Positions 1 to 7,644 of a DNA stretch of 31,215 bases are shown one piece after another. The translations under genes were made by a program, and so were the position numbers. A model generated the notes under the pieces. It worked only from the letters and a program-made list of their open reading frames with translations. It was not told the DNA's origin and did no database searches. The stretch is taken from NCBI GenBank assembly GCA_046727955.1, contig JBKPDO010000165.1, positions 1 to 31,215 on the forward strand. Direction: 5' to 3'. The DNA is from DASVXQ01 sp046727955. Its GTDB lineage: Bacteria; Actinomycetota; CALGFH01. Every line of letters begins with the position of its first letter. The first letter of the stretch is position 1.

Positions 1-89
1 TCACCCCGCCGGCCCCAGGCTCCTGACCAGCGCGAACGCTCGCGCCTAGATACACGCCGCCTGCGCGTGCCATCGCCCATCTCCGCAGG

Positions 90-410
90 TCACTGCCCAG
101 ATTCGTGGACTATGCGCGACCCGAGCTGCGGAACCCGGGTAAACAGGATGATCGCCATGACCATAAGGCCGGGCGCGGTGACGCCCGCGCCCCGGCCGAT
201 GGCGCCATGGCTCACGGTGTCGACGACGCCACTGCCCGCTCCGGCCAGGACCAGGAAGAACGTCCCGAGCACCTCCGCGAACAACCGGCGCCATTCATGC
301 CGTGGGTCGTCGAAGTTGCTCCTGATGAGCTCGAGCTGGGACAGCACCCTGCCGGCCTCCCGCAGCTCGGCTCCGACCCCATCAGATCGACTTTCGGATT
401 CCTCGGCCAT
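90..410 (-). pseudogene. Truncated MIP-family channel (aquaporin-like), N-terminal remnant
   Basis: The reading frame starts at an ATG preceded by GGGAG five bases upstream. After a charged leader it encodes EWRRLFAEVLGTFFLVLAGA and a second hydrophobic stretch ending VTAPGLMVMAIILF, which I recognise as the first two membrane segments of bacterial MIP channels (water/glycerol facilitators of the inner membrane). The family should continue with the first NPA loop (SGAHLNPAV-type) and four more helices over about 230 residues. Instead the homology stops after about 90 residues and the frame runs through 15 unrelated residues to a stop. No NPA motif remains, so it cannot form a channel. The break looks like a deletion endpoint rather than a simple frameshift, because the missing segment is not seen in the other frames. 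Confidence 0.6.
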
Positions 411-578
411 GTGGACTCCCAATGCAGTGTGGACGGCCAGCACCCCACACGATCATGGTCCGGCTGGCGCTCCGTGGGGTTGGGACCTTGTGACTTTGCC
501 AGAGTCTCGATTGAAAGTCGGGGTGGCGCGCATCCACCCCACATCGGCAGACACCTTCGTCTGACCAGCCACTTTCCA

Positions 579-595
579 GCCACTTTCGAAGTGGC
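579..595. other. Short inverted repeat
   Basis: GCCACTT and AAGTGGC form a 7-bp perfect stem around a 3-base loop, next to a direct repeat of CCAGCCACTTT. It lies downstream of the broken minus-strand gene at 670-1058 and could be a weak terminator of that gene, but there is no T-tract. Confidence 0.25.
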
Positions 596-669
596 CAGCC
601 GGTCGGGAAGCCGATCGGACCTCGGCGCAGTCGAGGCAAACCGGCCAGTCGAACTACTTGACCGGCGCG

Positions 670-1058
670 CTAGCGTGGGTCGGGCCGGTCGAGGTTCCAG
701 TGCCGGGCGACCGAGCACAACCACTGGTCAGGGTCGTCGGCGGCGTCGCGAGGGGTGACCGAGAACAGGCTGACGGTGCGCTGGCCGCCCTCGTGGTCGC
801 TGTAGAGCAGCTCGATGGCGAACCAGTGCCGCGCCTGGATCGCGGCGGCCAGGCCCGCTAGGAGACGGCCGGCTCCGGTCGCCCGGGCCCTTGCAGCTGC
901 CAGGTTCGGGTTTGCCACAGCAGCGCGTTCGCCATCGCCATACCAAACAGCGTCACCAGCGCCAGCACCGCCCACACCGGCGACATGAGCGGCGCGGCCG
1001 GCTCGCGGCGCCGCTCGAACAGGATCAGGCCGGCGCCAGTCCTTGAACGCAACCGCAA
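670..1058 (-). pseudogene. Frameshifted small membrane protein, unknown function
   Basis: Two minus-strand frames each carry a plausible piece of one protein. The upstream frame (about 1058 to 860) encodes a hydrophobic helix, SPVWAVLALVTLFGMAMANA, then stops with TAG. The neighbouring frame continues (about 890 to 670) with a soluble tail that reads like genuine protein and ends in SVARHWNLDRPDP. Joining them needs one frameshift near 860-890. I do not recognise the family. The convincing amino-acid composition of both halves, in adjacent frames, is the reason for calling a broken gene rather than noise. The start may be the ATG at the centre of the upstream frame (residue 25, LMSPVW). Confidence 0.4.
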
Positions 1059-1090
1059 GATCGGGATGTCGGAAGACTGTCGGAAGGCCG

Positions 1091-1096
1091 TAGGGT
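1091..1096 (+). promoter_or_regulatory. Candidate -10 box for a leaderless methyltransferase mRNA
   Basis: TAGGGT fits the actinobacterial TANNNT -10 pattern and ends six bases before the ATG at 1103, so transcription would begin at or next to the start codon. No well-placed Shine-Dalgarno sequence lies in between. The same arrangement is seen at 18165 and 26632. Confidence 0.35.
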
Positions 1097-1102
1097 ACGG
1101 GC

Positions 1103-1903
1103 ATGGACGACTACCTTGCCGCCAACAGAGCGCTCTGGGACGAGTGGACCGCGATCCACGAGACCTCCAGCTTCTACGACCTGGAAGGCTTCAAGGCGGG
1201 CGGCTCCCGCCTGCGGGACTACGAGGTCGACGAGGTTGGCGACGTCACCGGCAGGTCCCTGCTGCACCTGCAATGCCACTTCGGCATCGACACGCTGTCG
1301 TGGGCCAGGCTGGGCGCCCGGGTGACCGGCGCCGACTTCTCGGCCCGGGCCATCGAGCTGGCCCGGTCGCTGGCCGCCGAGCTGCACCTTGACGCCACCT
1401 TCGTCCGCTCGGACCTGTACGACCTGCCGGCCGTCCTCGACGGGCAGTTCGACGTCGTCTACACCTCGCGTGGTGTGCTCGGGTGGCTGCCCGACCTCGA
1501 GCGCTGGGCCGGGGTCGTGGCGCACTTCCTGCGCCCGGGCGGGGTCTTCTACGTGACCGAGATCCACCCGGTCGCCCAGGCCTTCGCCGAGGAGCCGCAG
1601 CTGCGGCTCGGCTACCCCTACTTCCCGCGCCGCGAGCCGCTCGCCATGCCGGTCCAGGGCTCCTATGCGGACCCGACCGCCCAGGTGCGCCAGCCGATGG
1701 AGTACGGGTGGGTGCATAGCATGGGCGAGCTCGTCAGCGCGGTGGCGGGGGTGGGCCTGCGGATCGAGTTCCTCCACGAGTTCCCTTTTGTGGAGTGGCC
1801 GCTCCCGTTCCTGGTCCGCCACGACGACGGCACTTGGCGCCTGCCGCCGGATGCCGGCGGCGAGCTGCCGTTGTTCTTCTCCCTCCGCGCGACGAGATCC
1901 TAG
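1103..1903 (+). CDS. Class I SAM-dependent methyltransferase
   Basis: A 266-residue cytosolic protein. Residues 50-75 hold the SAM-binding motif I as LLHLQCHFGIDTLSWARLGA followed by the motif II acidic position in VTGADFS; motif IV appears as FDVVYTS and motif VI as LRPGGVFYVTEIHP. This is the Rossmann-fold layout of the Methyltransf_11/25 type. The C-terminal half (GYPYFPRREP, EYGWVHSMGELVSAV) matches a widespread group of uncharacterised actinobacterial methyltransferases whose acceptor substrate is not known. Length is normal and the frame is intact. The start is the ATG six bases after a possible -10 box, suggesting leaderless translation. It stands alone: the neighbours on both sides are on the opposite strand. 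Confidence 0.85.
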   Translation: MDDYLAANRALWDEWTAIHETSSFYDLEGFKAGGSRLRDYEVDEVGDVTGRSLLHLQCHFGIDTLSWARLGARVTGADFSARAIELARSLAAELHLDATFVRSDLYDLPAVLDGQFDVVYTSRGVLGWLPDLERWAGVVAHFLRPGGVFYVTEIHPVAQAFAEEPQLRLGYPYFPRREPLAMPVQGSYADPTAQVRQPMEYGWVHSMGELVSAVAGVGLRIEFLHEFPFVEWPLPFLVRHDDGTWRLPPDAGGELPLFFSLRATRS

Positions 1904-1934
1904 GAGCCCCGTCAGGTCGGACGGGCGCGTCTCG

Positions 1935-2387
1935 TCATCCGACACGATCTTGGCCAGGCTGTTCCAGGATCTGCTTCAGGGTGTCGAGGTTCGCCGCCAC
2001 CGCATGCTTGACACGGGAGGTCGCCAGCGACCCAGCCAGGGTGGTCAGCACACCCGAGGATCTCAGCTCCACGGCGTTGGTCAGCCTTGTCCCGCCGCCC
2101 GTCGGCTCGAGGACGTAGCTCAGCCTCGCCCTGAAGGGCCCGATCTTCCCCTGCACCTCGAGTCGGCTCGCCGGCTCGAAGACAGTCACCTGGAAGCCCT
2201 CTTCGCTGCTCCTGGGTACCGAACGGGTCTGGCGGTAGGCCGTCCCGACCCCTACCGGGCCAGGAGAGACCTTCTTGGTCTCGACGACGGCGTAGTTCCA
2301 CTTCGGGACATTCTCGAAGTCGGCGAGGAACGCGAAGACGTCCTCGACGGGCCGTCGGATCGTCACGGTGTTCTCGAACGATGCCAT
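1935..2387 (-). CDS. SRPBCC (START/polyketide-cyclase-like) family protein
   Basis: A 150-residue protein beginning MASFENTVTIRRPVEDVFAF, the usual first strand and helix of SRPBCC domains, followed by ADFENVPKWN and a C-terminal helix rich in Leu/Ala. The fold is a deep hydrophobic ligand-binding cup; members bind lipids, polyketides or other apolar ligands, and many have no known reaction. The middle strands (GTAYRQTRSV, LEVQGKIGPFRARLSYVLEP) are as expected and the length is typical. GGAGG lies five bases before the ATG, fixing the start. It converges with the methyltransferase gene. No ligand can be deduced from sequence. Confidence 0.8.
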   Translation of the reverse strand: MASFENTVTIRRPVEDVFAFLADFENVPKWNYAVVETKKVSPGPVGVGTAYRQTRSVPRSSEEGFQVTVFEPASRLEVQGKIGPFRARLSYVLEPTGGGTRLTNAVELRSSGVLTTLAGSLATSRVKHAVAANLDTLKQILEQPGQDRVG

Positions 2388-2401
2388 GGTTGCCTCCAGC
2401 T

Positions 2402-2479
2402 TCAGCTTGCGAGCAGCCGTTGGGCTACGGTCGGGTCGTGGGCCGGCAGGATGACCAGGTCAGGCATCGTCTTCTTCAC
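2402..2479 (-). pseudogene. C-terminal scrap of a metallo-beta-lactamase-fold hydrolase
   Basis: About 25 codons read VKKTMPDLVILPAHDPTVAQ and end in a TGA. The LVILPAHDP segment matches the last metal-ligand strand of MBL-fold hydrolases, where this His follows a hydrophobic strand. The rest of the gene is absent. The fragment is in a different frame from the Crp-like remnant just upstream and overlaps its stop codon by a few bases. It is too short to be functional; the assignment rests on one motif. Confidence 0.35.
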
Positions 2480-2730
2480 GTGACCAACCTCACGTCAATG
2501 CCCCGCGCATACCGCACGGTCACCTGCCGGCCCTCCGGGGAGGTCATGTAGACCCGCAGCAAGCCATGCAAGACCAGCGCCGCCCTTGGAGCCGACCCTT
2601 CCCGATAGACCGTGCTGCCCGCCGGGTAGTCGGTGCGCTCCCCATCCGCCAGCAGCGCATCGACCACCTCCGACGGCAGCCTTCCAAGGAAGCTGCGCCG
2701 CATCACGTCGATGACGTCGGGGTCGGCCAT
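2476..2730 (-). pseudogene. Truncated Crp/Fnr-family regulator (cyclic-nucleotide-binding fold only)
   Basis: From the ATG at 2730 the frame encodes DVIDVMRRSFLGRLPSEVVD, then TDYPAGSTVYREGSAP and LLRVYMTSPEGRQVTVRYA, the opening strands of the Crp/Fnr sensory beta-barrel. Homology ends near residue 73 where the family would continue with a PGD-type loop, the long dimerisation helix and a helix-turn-helix of about 150 further residues. A stop follows almost at once and the next recognisable sequence is a scrap of an unrelated MBL-fold enzyme. DNA binding is therefore lost. It is divergent from the intact DUF885 gene, so it might once have regulated it, but that is only inference from position. 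Confidence 0.55.
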
Positions 2731-2937
2731 CGCCACAGGCCCCGTCCGGAGATGGAGCGGGATCGCTCCCGCGGGTTCGCGAGGCGCCCAGTCTACTGAG
2801 TTTCCACCCGCACCCGTTCCTGGCTGGCACCAGTGGATCGGCAGCCCCTTCGCGCCCGACCAGCAGCCGACTGTCGGGGAGGAACTCAACCATGCAGCAT
2901 GAACGCCCAGGAAGCATTTTTAGCGAGGTGGAGGGTG

Positions 2938-4587
2938 ATGAGCGAGGCTGTGCGGGTCGTCGATACGTACTGGGACCGCTTCCTGGCGATCGAGCCGGTG
3001 TTTGCGACGGCGGTGGGCGACGCCCGCTTCGATGACGTCCTGCCCGACCCGGGTGAGGACGGCCGTGCGGAGCGGCACCGGGTGCATGCGGGGCTGCTGG
3101 CGGCTGCCGCCGGGATCGACCCTTCGCGTCTTGATGCTGAGCAGCGGCGGACGTTGGGGCTGGCGGTGGCGTTGGCGCGCCGTGAGCTTGGCTGCCTGGA
3201 GCAGCACATGGACCGGTTGTGGGCGGTGGGGCACATGCCGATCGGCTACCGCTACGGACCGGGGCTGCTGCTTGGTGTCGTGGCGTTCCAGCAACCCGGT
3301 GACACCGCCGTGCAACGTGCCGCCTATCTGCGCCGGCTGGCCGCGTTCCCAGCCTACCTCCAAGCCTTGGCGGGCAACGCCCGTGAGGGGCTCGCCAGCG
3401 GCGTGGTCGCGCCCCAAGCGGTGGTCGCGCGCACGATCGGGCAGGTCGAACGGTTGCTGGCGACAGCGGTGGCCGACAGCCCCGCGCTCGCGCTGCTGGC
3501 CACCGGCAGCGACCAGGAGCGGGCGCGCGGGGCCGAGGTGCTTGGCGCGCAGGTCTACCCGGCCTATGCCCGGTTCCTTGAGGTGCTGCGCGGCTACCTG
3601 CCGCGCGCCCAGGAGTCGCTCGGACTGCACCAGTTGCCCGGCGGCGAGGAGATCTACCGCAGCGAGATCCTCGGCTGGACGACCATGCCGCTCGAGCCCG
3701 ACGCCGTGCACCAGGTGGGCCGCGAGCACCTGCAACAGGTCCAGGACGAGCGGATGGCGCTGGCGCGCCGGCTCGGGCACGCCGACCCGGCCGAGGCGGT
3801 CGGCGCGCTCGGGGACCGGCCCGGCGGGCAGCTGCGCGCCCGGGCGGAGATCCTGGCGCTGGCCCGCGACCAGGTCACCCGCTCCTGGGACGCGCTGCCC
3901 GGGTGGTTCGGCCGCCTGCCCGCCCGTAACTGCGCGGTGGTGCCGGTCGACGCCGCACACGAGGACGACCTTGGCGACTACTACCTGGCGGGCACCGCCG
4001 AGCGGGCCGGCACGTACTTCGTCAACACGCGGGTGCCGCGACCGGCGCACGAGCTGGCCGCGACCAGCTTCCACGAAGCCAACCCAGGTCATCATCTGCA
4101 GAGCGCGCTGGAGCTGGAGGCAGCGGGCCGCCATGCGCTGCGCCGCAACGCCAGCGAGTTGCAAGGCGCGGCCTACGTGGAGGGCTGGGGGCTGTACAGC
4201 GAACGCCTCGCCGACGAGATGGGCCTGTACGCAGGCGACGTCGAACGCCTGGGGATGCTCGGCCTGCAGGCGTTGCGCGCCGCGCGGCTGGTGGCCGACA
4301 CCGGCATCCACGCCCTCGGATGGACCCGTGAGCAGTCGATCGCGACGCTGCGTGCCAGCGGCTGCGACGAGTGGTCGGCCGCCAGCGAGACCGACCGCTA
4401 CGCCGCGATCCCCGGGCAAGCGTTGACCTACAAGCTGGGCCAGCTCGAGATCGAGGGCCTCCGCCAGCAGTGGGTCGCCCGAGGCGGTGAGGTCCGCGGC
4501 TTCCACGACACGCTCCTGGGGCTCGGATTGCTGCCACTGGCCAGCCTGCGCACCGAACTGCAGGCCGACAAGGACAGGCCGCGGTGA
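2938..4587 (+). CDS. DUF885 family protein, predicted zinc metallohydrolase
   Basis: A 549-residue protein ending in TGA at 4585-4587. Residues 379-386 read HEANPGHH, the signature of the DUF885 family, in which HExxxGHH is thought to bind zinc as in metallopeptidases; a second acidic cluster follows in AYVEGWGLYSERLADEMG. Family members are about 550-600 residues, so it is full length. There is no signal peptide, so it is probably cytosolic. I chose the ATG at 2938 because AGGTGGAGGG ends two bases upstream; an in-frame ATG at 2899 would add 13 residues. The natural substrate of these enzymes is not established; a peptidase or ester hydrolase role is inference from the motif. It has no operon partner. 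Confidence 0.85.
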   Translation: MSEAVRVVDTYWDRFLAIEPVFATAVGDARFDDVLPDPGEDGRAERHRVHAGLLAAAAGIDPSRLDAEQRRTLGLAVALARRELGCLEQHMDRLWAVGHMPIGYRYGPGLLLGVVAFQQPGDTAVQRAAYLRRLAAFPAYLQALAGNAREGLASGVVAPQAVVARTIGQVERLLATAVADSPALALLATGSDQERARGAEVLGAQVYPAYARFLEVLRGYLPRAQESLGLHQLPGGEEIYRSEILGWTTMPLEPDAVHQVGREHLQQVQDERMALARRLGHADPAEAVGALGDRPGGQLRARAEILALARDQVTRSWDALPGWFGRLPARNCAVVPVDAAHEDDLGDYYLAGTAERAGTYFVNTRVPRPAHELAATSFHEANPGHHLQSALELEAAGRHALRRNASELQGAAYVEGWGLYSERLADEMGLYAGDVERLGMLGLQALRAARLVADTGIHALGWTREQSIATLRASGCDEWSAASETDRYAAIPGQALTYKLGQLEIEGLRQQWVARGGEVRGFHDTLLGLGLLPLASLRTELQADKDRPR

Positions 4588-4911
4588 CATGCCCGAAGAA
4601 CCGGCGAGCTGCGTTCAAGTTCGAACTGCGTCTCGTTCACCTCCGAAGCAACCATCGGCCACCGACTCCCGCTCAGCGATGGCTCCTCCGCACCGCTGAT
4701 CTCCAGTGCGCTACCGACCAGCCGGTATCCGGAGATGTCGGCTGGCCGGCAGTCGTGAGTGGGGCTGGCCGCGATGACTCCTGACCGTACGAGACGGACC
4801 CTGGATGGTCGAGGGCAGGTGCGCCCAACACGGACGAGCAGGGTCGCTGGGTTACGTGACGAGCATGGACCTCACAACAGCCGGGGAGCCTTGCTCCGGA
4901 AGAAGGCGGCC
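4588..4911. other. Intergenic stretch, no gene seen
   Basis: No frame in these 324 bases shows a protein with recognisable motifs or a good ribosome site. I see no strong hairpin or promoter. Confidence 0.4.
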
Positions 4912-5436
4912 GTGGTTGGAGGTGAACGCGTCTTCGAGGTTTCGACGGGCCGCAACCGCTATGTGGACTTCCTACGGATCACGGCCATTGGGTTCGTGGT
5001 GCTCGGCCACTGGCTGGTGACCTCTGTCACCTACCACAGCGGGCAGTTCCAGGGAGCGGACGTCCTCGCGAAGCTCGCCGCGCTGTTCGCCCCGTTTGTG
5101 GCGGCGCTCGGGCCGCTGGAGCGTCGGCGCGGCAGGCCTCGGGCGGTGCCGGATGTGGCCGCGGCGCCTCGCCTCGCCGCGCCGCCTCTGTGGGCCCTTT
5201 CCCTGCTCGGGGCGGGCATCCCCTTCGTGGCGTACGGGCTCTCCCGGTTCGCTGTCCGGGGCTTCGCCCCCGGCGGGCAGCTGCCTGGCAACGTCCTTGC
5301 CTCCTACTTCGTGGGTGTCCTGCTGATCCTCATCGCGTCGATGGGGAGCAGTGCGAGCCAGCCTGGCCCCAGGCAACCTCATCGGGAGCCTGTCGCCCGC
5401 GGGCCTACCGCCGCGCCGCCTGAGCGGCGCGGGTGA
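4912..5436 (+). pseudogene. Broken acyltransferase-3-type membrane protein
   Basis: From a GTG preceded by AGAAGG the frame encodes RNRYVDFLRITAIGFVVLGH followed by WLVTSVTYHSGQ. This is the first membrane helix and conserved His region of acyltransferase family 3 (integral membrane O-acyltransferases acting on sugars or cell-envelope polymers), in the form common in actinobacteria. After about residue 50 the family pattern is lost: the expected PVFFLVGGY-type second helix is missing, and an Arg/Pro/Ala-rich stretch leads to another hydrophobic segment (GNVLASYFVGVLLILIAS) that may come from elsewhere in the gene or from a different gene. Full-length members have 350-400 residues and about ten helices; this has 174. 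I infer an internal deletion and frame loss. Confidence 0.5.
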
Positions 5437-5575
5437 CGGCGGCCTGGAAGGCGGACGCGCTGGTGATGATGGCGGGGTTGAGGTTGAGGTTGAGGTCGAG
5501 GTTGGCGGCAAAGTCGAAGGCCCGCAGCGACTTGTCGCGGGGGGAGGCGCCGGCCTTGGTGCGGCGCTCGAAGCT
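5405..5575 (-). pseudogene. istB: IS21-family IstB (helper ATPase) N-terminal fragment
   Basis: The minus strand reads ERRTKAGASPRDKSLRAFDF then AANLDLNLNLNPA. IstB proteins carry a segment of the form K-x-L-x-x-FDF-x-x-NP-x-[IV]-NPA just before their ATPase domain. Here the NPN-type stretch is replaced by repeated Asn-Leu/Asp-Leu pairs caused by a hexanucleotide repeat, and the expected Walker A (GDSGTGKS) never follows: after NPAIIT the sequence is Ala-rich and stops. It is a dead remnant of an insertion sequence. The call rests on about 35 residues. Confidence 0.45.
5475..5504 (+). repeat. Hexanucleotide tandem repeat, five units
   Basis: Units of six bases, GGGTTG, AGGTTG, AGGTTG, AGGTCG, AGGTTG, lie in a row. 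They fall inside the IstB remnant, where on the minus strand they give alternating Asn-Leu and Asp-Leu codons. Slippage in a decayed gene is a simple explanation. Confidence 0.7.
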
Positions 5576-5708
5576 ACGACCTGACGTGAACGTCACCTTG
5601 ACACAGGAACTGGCAGGAGAACCTGAGTGCTCCACTGCTTTGTTGGACGCTACTCGTGAGGTGCCAATTGATGTGTGAAACTGAACACATCACAGGAGGT
5701 GCGGGAGG

Positions 5709-6021
5709 ATGACGGCTGTTGCGATCGGCCATGCCGGACCATGGACTGAGGCCGACTACGGATGTCCTGCTGGTGGCTGAGGTGGTCTCTCCTTCCACCG
5801 CTACCGCGGACCGCATGATCAAGCCCCAGCTGTATGCGGCCGCGGGCATCCCGTGGTTCCTCCGTGTCGAGCTTGAGGTTCCACAGCCTCCCGAGCTCTG
5901 GCTGTACCGGGTCGCAGGCAGCACCTACGCTGAGGCCGCCCACGCCAGTGCCGGCAATACCTTGACGCTCACCGAGCCGATTGAGGCGCGCATCGAACCC
6001 ACCGTGCTGCTGCGCCGCTAG
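5709..6021 (+). pseudogene. Uma2-family (DUF820) endonuclease-fold gene with internal deletion
   Basis: AGGAGG nine bases upstream leads into an ATG at 5709 encoding MTAVAIGHAGPWTEADY, a typical Uma2 N-terminus. After 17 codons that frame runs into a stop at 5780. In the next frame, from the same point (5758), the C-terminal half of Uma2 appears: DVLLVAEVVSPSTATADRMI, KPQLYAAAGIPWFLRVE and a normal tail ending at 6021. Uma2 proteins are about 190 residues with a PD-(D/E)xK-like nuclease fold; the roughly 60-75 residues between these pieces are missing and the frame is shifted. The candidate catalytic D, E and K of the C-terminal half are still present. The gene cannot make a complete protein. 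Confidence 0.7.
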
Positions 6022-6234
6022 CCAGGACCCTGCTGAAGCGACGTAGTTCGGTCGATCCTGTTGCTGTGCCGATCCTTTAGCGGCCCAGGGTCGAGGCGAT
6101 ATAGCACGTTCGCCTTGTCGCCGGCGACATAGATCACGCCGACGGGCCGACCGACACTGCGTCGAAGCCGGGGAAACGAGCCTGGCCGAGGCGACCTCCC
6201 AGGCTCACAGTCGAGCGTTTCGTTCCCATGAGGG

Positions 6235-7026
6235 TCACTCGGGTTGGGAAGCCGCAGTGGGCGCGAAGGCGGCGGCGGTGACGTCGCTGGCGACCTCCAC
6301 CAACTGGTGGCCGTACACCCGCGGCCAGGCGACCCGCACGACCAGGCAGAACCTGCCGCCACCGGTGGCATCCCCAGCGGCCAGCCGCCGCAGCCGCCGC
6401 TGGTTGCCGCTGCGGGTGAGGAACTGGACCGCGCCGCGGTTGGCCAGCGCGGTCTGCCCGCTGATCACAAACACCGGCCGGTCACCTGAGGGGGGGACAA
6501 ACCGCGCCAGCACCGCATACACCTGCTCCTGCTCGCCCCCGTCTGCCCCCGACCCCGGCCCCGGCGGGGGGGTGTGCAGGAACCGTTGCTGGCCAACCAC
6601 GACCGCGGTCGAGTCGCGACGCGTGCGGTCCCAGGGGCGCATGGTCACCCCGGGCAGGTAGCGGGCCAGGTGGGTCTGGGTGCGGGCGTTGACCGTCGGC
6701 CCGCCGATGCAAAACTCCGTCTGCTGCCCGGGGGCGCTGGCAAGCCGATCGAAGGGGACCACCTCGGGCTCGGCGCCGAGCTCGCGCAGCCGCACCGCCA
6801 GGTCGACCAGGGCCTGCACGTCGGCGTGGCGCATGCTGTCGGGGGAGGGCTGCCAGGGGGTCCGGTAGATGACCAGCAGGCAGCGCTGGCCGGCTCCGAC
6901 CCCGAAGAACGCCGCCGCTTGTTGGCGTCTGCGCAGGGAGCGCAGCCGCTGGCCCGCCCAGACCGCGGTGCCGCTGAGCAGGCTGGTGACCAGCCCGACC
7001 ACGATGTTGATCAGAACCGAGGACAC
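6235..7026 (-). CDS. Membrane-anchored protein of unknown function with an IGGPxxN motif
   Basis: A 263-residue protein starting at GTG 7026. Residues 4-24 form one hydrophobic helix (LINIVVGLVTSLLSGTAVWA) followed by a basic patch, RLRSLRRRQQ, so the body should face the cytosol. The soluble part opens with a strand, RCLLVIYRT, and after an alternating helix-strand pattern carries EFCIGGPTVNARTQTHLARY, then TAVVVGQQRF and PVFVISGQTALANRGAVQFL. This resembles a Rossmann-like domain with a glycine-rich nucleotide-binding loop. From memory, actinobacteria have other TM-plus-GGP-x-x-N proteins without known function; I cannot name a family. The frame is intact and surrounded by pseudogenes. It is not obviously in an operon. 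The ribosome site is weak, so the start is uncertain. Confidence 0.6.
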   Translation of the reverse strand: MSSVLINIVVGLVTSLLSGTAVWAGQRLRSLRRRQQAAAFFGVGAGQRCLLVIYRTPWQPSPDSMRHADVQALVDLAVRLRELGAEPEVVPFDRLASAPGQQTEFCIGGPTVNARTQTHLARYLPGVTMRPWDRTRRDSTAVVVGQQRFLHTPPPGPGSGADGGEQEQVYAVLARFVPPSGDRPVFVISGQTALANRGAVQFLTRSGNQRRLRRLAAGDATGGGRFCLVVRVAWPRVYGHQLVEVASDVTAAAFAPTAASQPE

Positions 7027-7498
7027 CGATCCGTGTTTCTCTGCCTCTCCGATAAGACCGCGCCGCGCGAGGCTGGCGGTGCGGGCCGTTGCGGCGCATC
7101 GCCGCGAGCCGGTTCAGCCCAGTGGTGAGACTCTCACACCTGCGTCAGGACGGTCGACTCTCCCCTGCCACCTCACGGGACGCTCCTCCGTCGGGTCCAG
7201 GCGATGACGGTGAGGCGAGGTGTTGGCGGAGCGCCAGGAGCCAGGAGCCACGGCGCCGGCGTCAGGTTCCGCCGCCAACATCGATGCGAAGGCGATCGGT
7301 TCGTCATCCATGCGCTGGCCCCAGCGGTGACGGGCACCCTCAGCCCATCCTAACGGGCAGGCCTACGGAGCCTGCCAGCCGAAGCAGCATGTGCTCCGGG
7401 CAGGCACCGGGCGCCGCGAGCTGCTGGACGCCACCGCCAAGGCCGCCTGCAAGGCGCGGCTGGAGAGTATCCCGGCACGGTGGAGGATGGGGGCGCCA
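7027..7498. other. Long intergenic stretch without a supported gene
   Basis: About 470 bases with only short frames that look like chance translations. It lies upstream of the membrane-anchored protein and presumably holds its promoter, but I see no clear -35/-10 pair. The plus-strand end leads into the IstA fragment and may include IS-derived DNA. Confidence 0.35.
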
Positions 7499-7606
7499 GT
7501 GCCGTCGCGGTCCAAGGTCGAACTGTACGCGGCGATCCGCCGTGACGCTCGAGCGGGGATGTCGGGCCGGGCCCTTGTGGGGACGGCCGTTGTCTGCCCC
7601 CGGTGA
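7499..7606 (+). pseudogene. istA: IS21-family IstA transposase, N-terminal fragment
   Basis: From a GTG at 7499 the frame encodes VPSRSKVELYAAIRRDARAG then MSGRAL. IS21 IstA proteins begin with this RSKVELF-x-x-IRRD block just before a helix-turn-helix that starts RALARKHGVHRRTV. Here homology ends at RAL and the frame stops ten residues later. Only about 26 of roughly 500 residues survive. It is on the opposite strand to the istB scrap 2 kb away, so they are either from two elements or from one that was inverted and deleted. Confidence 0.5.
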
Positions 7607-7644
7607 CGCCGGGGCTGGTGGGGATGGGGCTGTCTGCCCGGCGG

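Noticed and set aside
2920..4590. A 556-codon open frame antisense to DUF885
   Set aside because: No motifs, and composition of a GC shadow. The plus-strand protein has the HExxxGHH family signature.
4605..4640. A GTTCAAGTTCGAAC-like word resembling a tRNA T-arm
   Set aside because: No acceptor, D-arm or anticodon stem can be drawn around it, so there is no tRNA.
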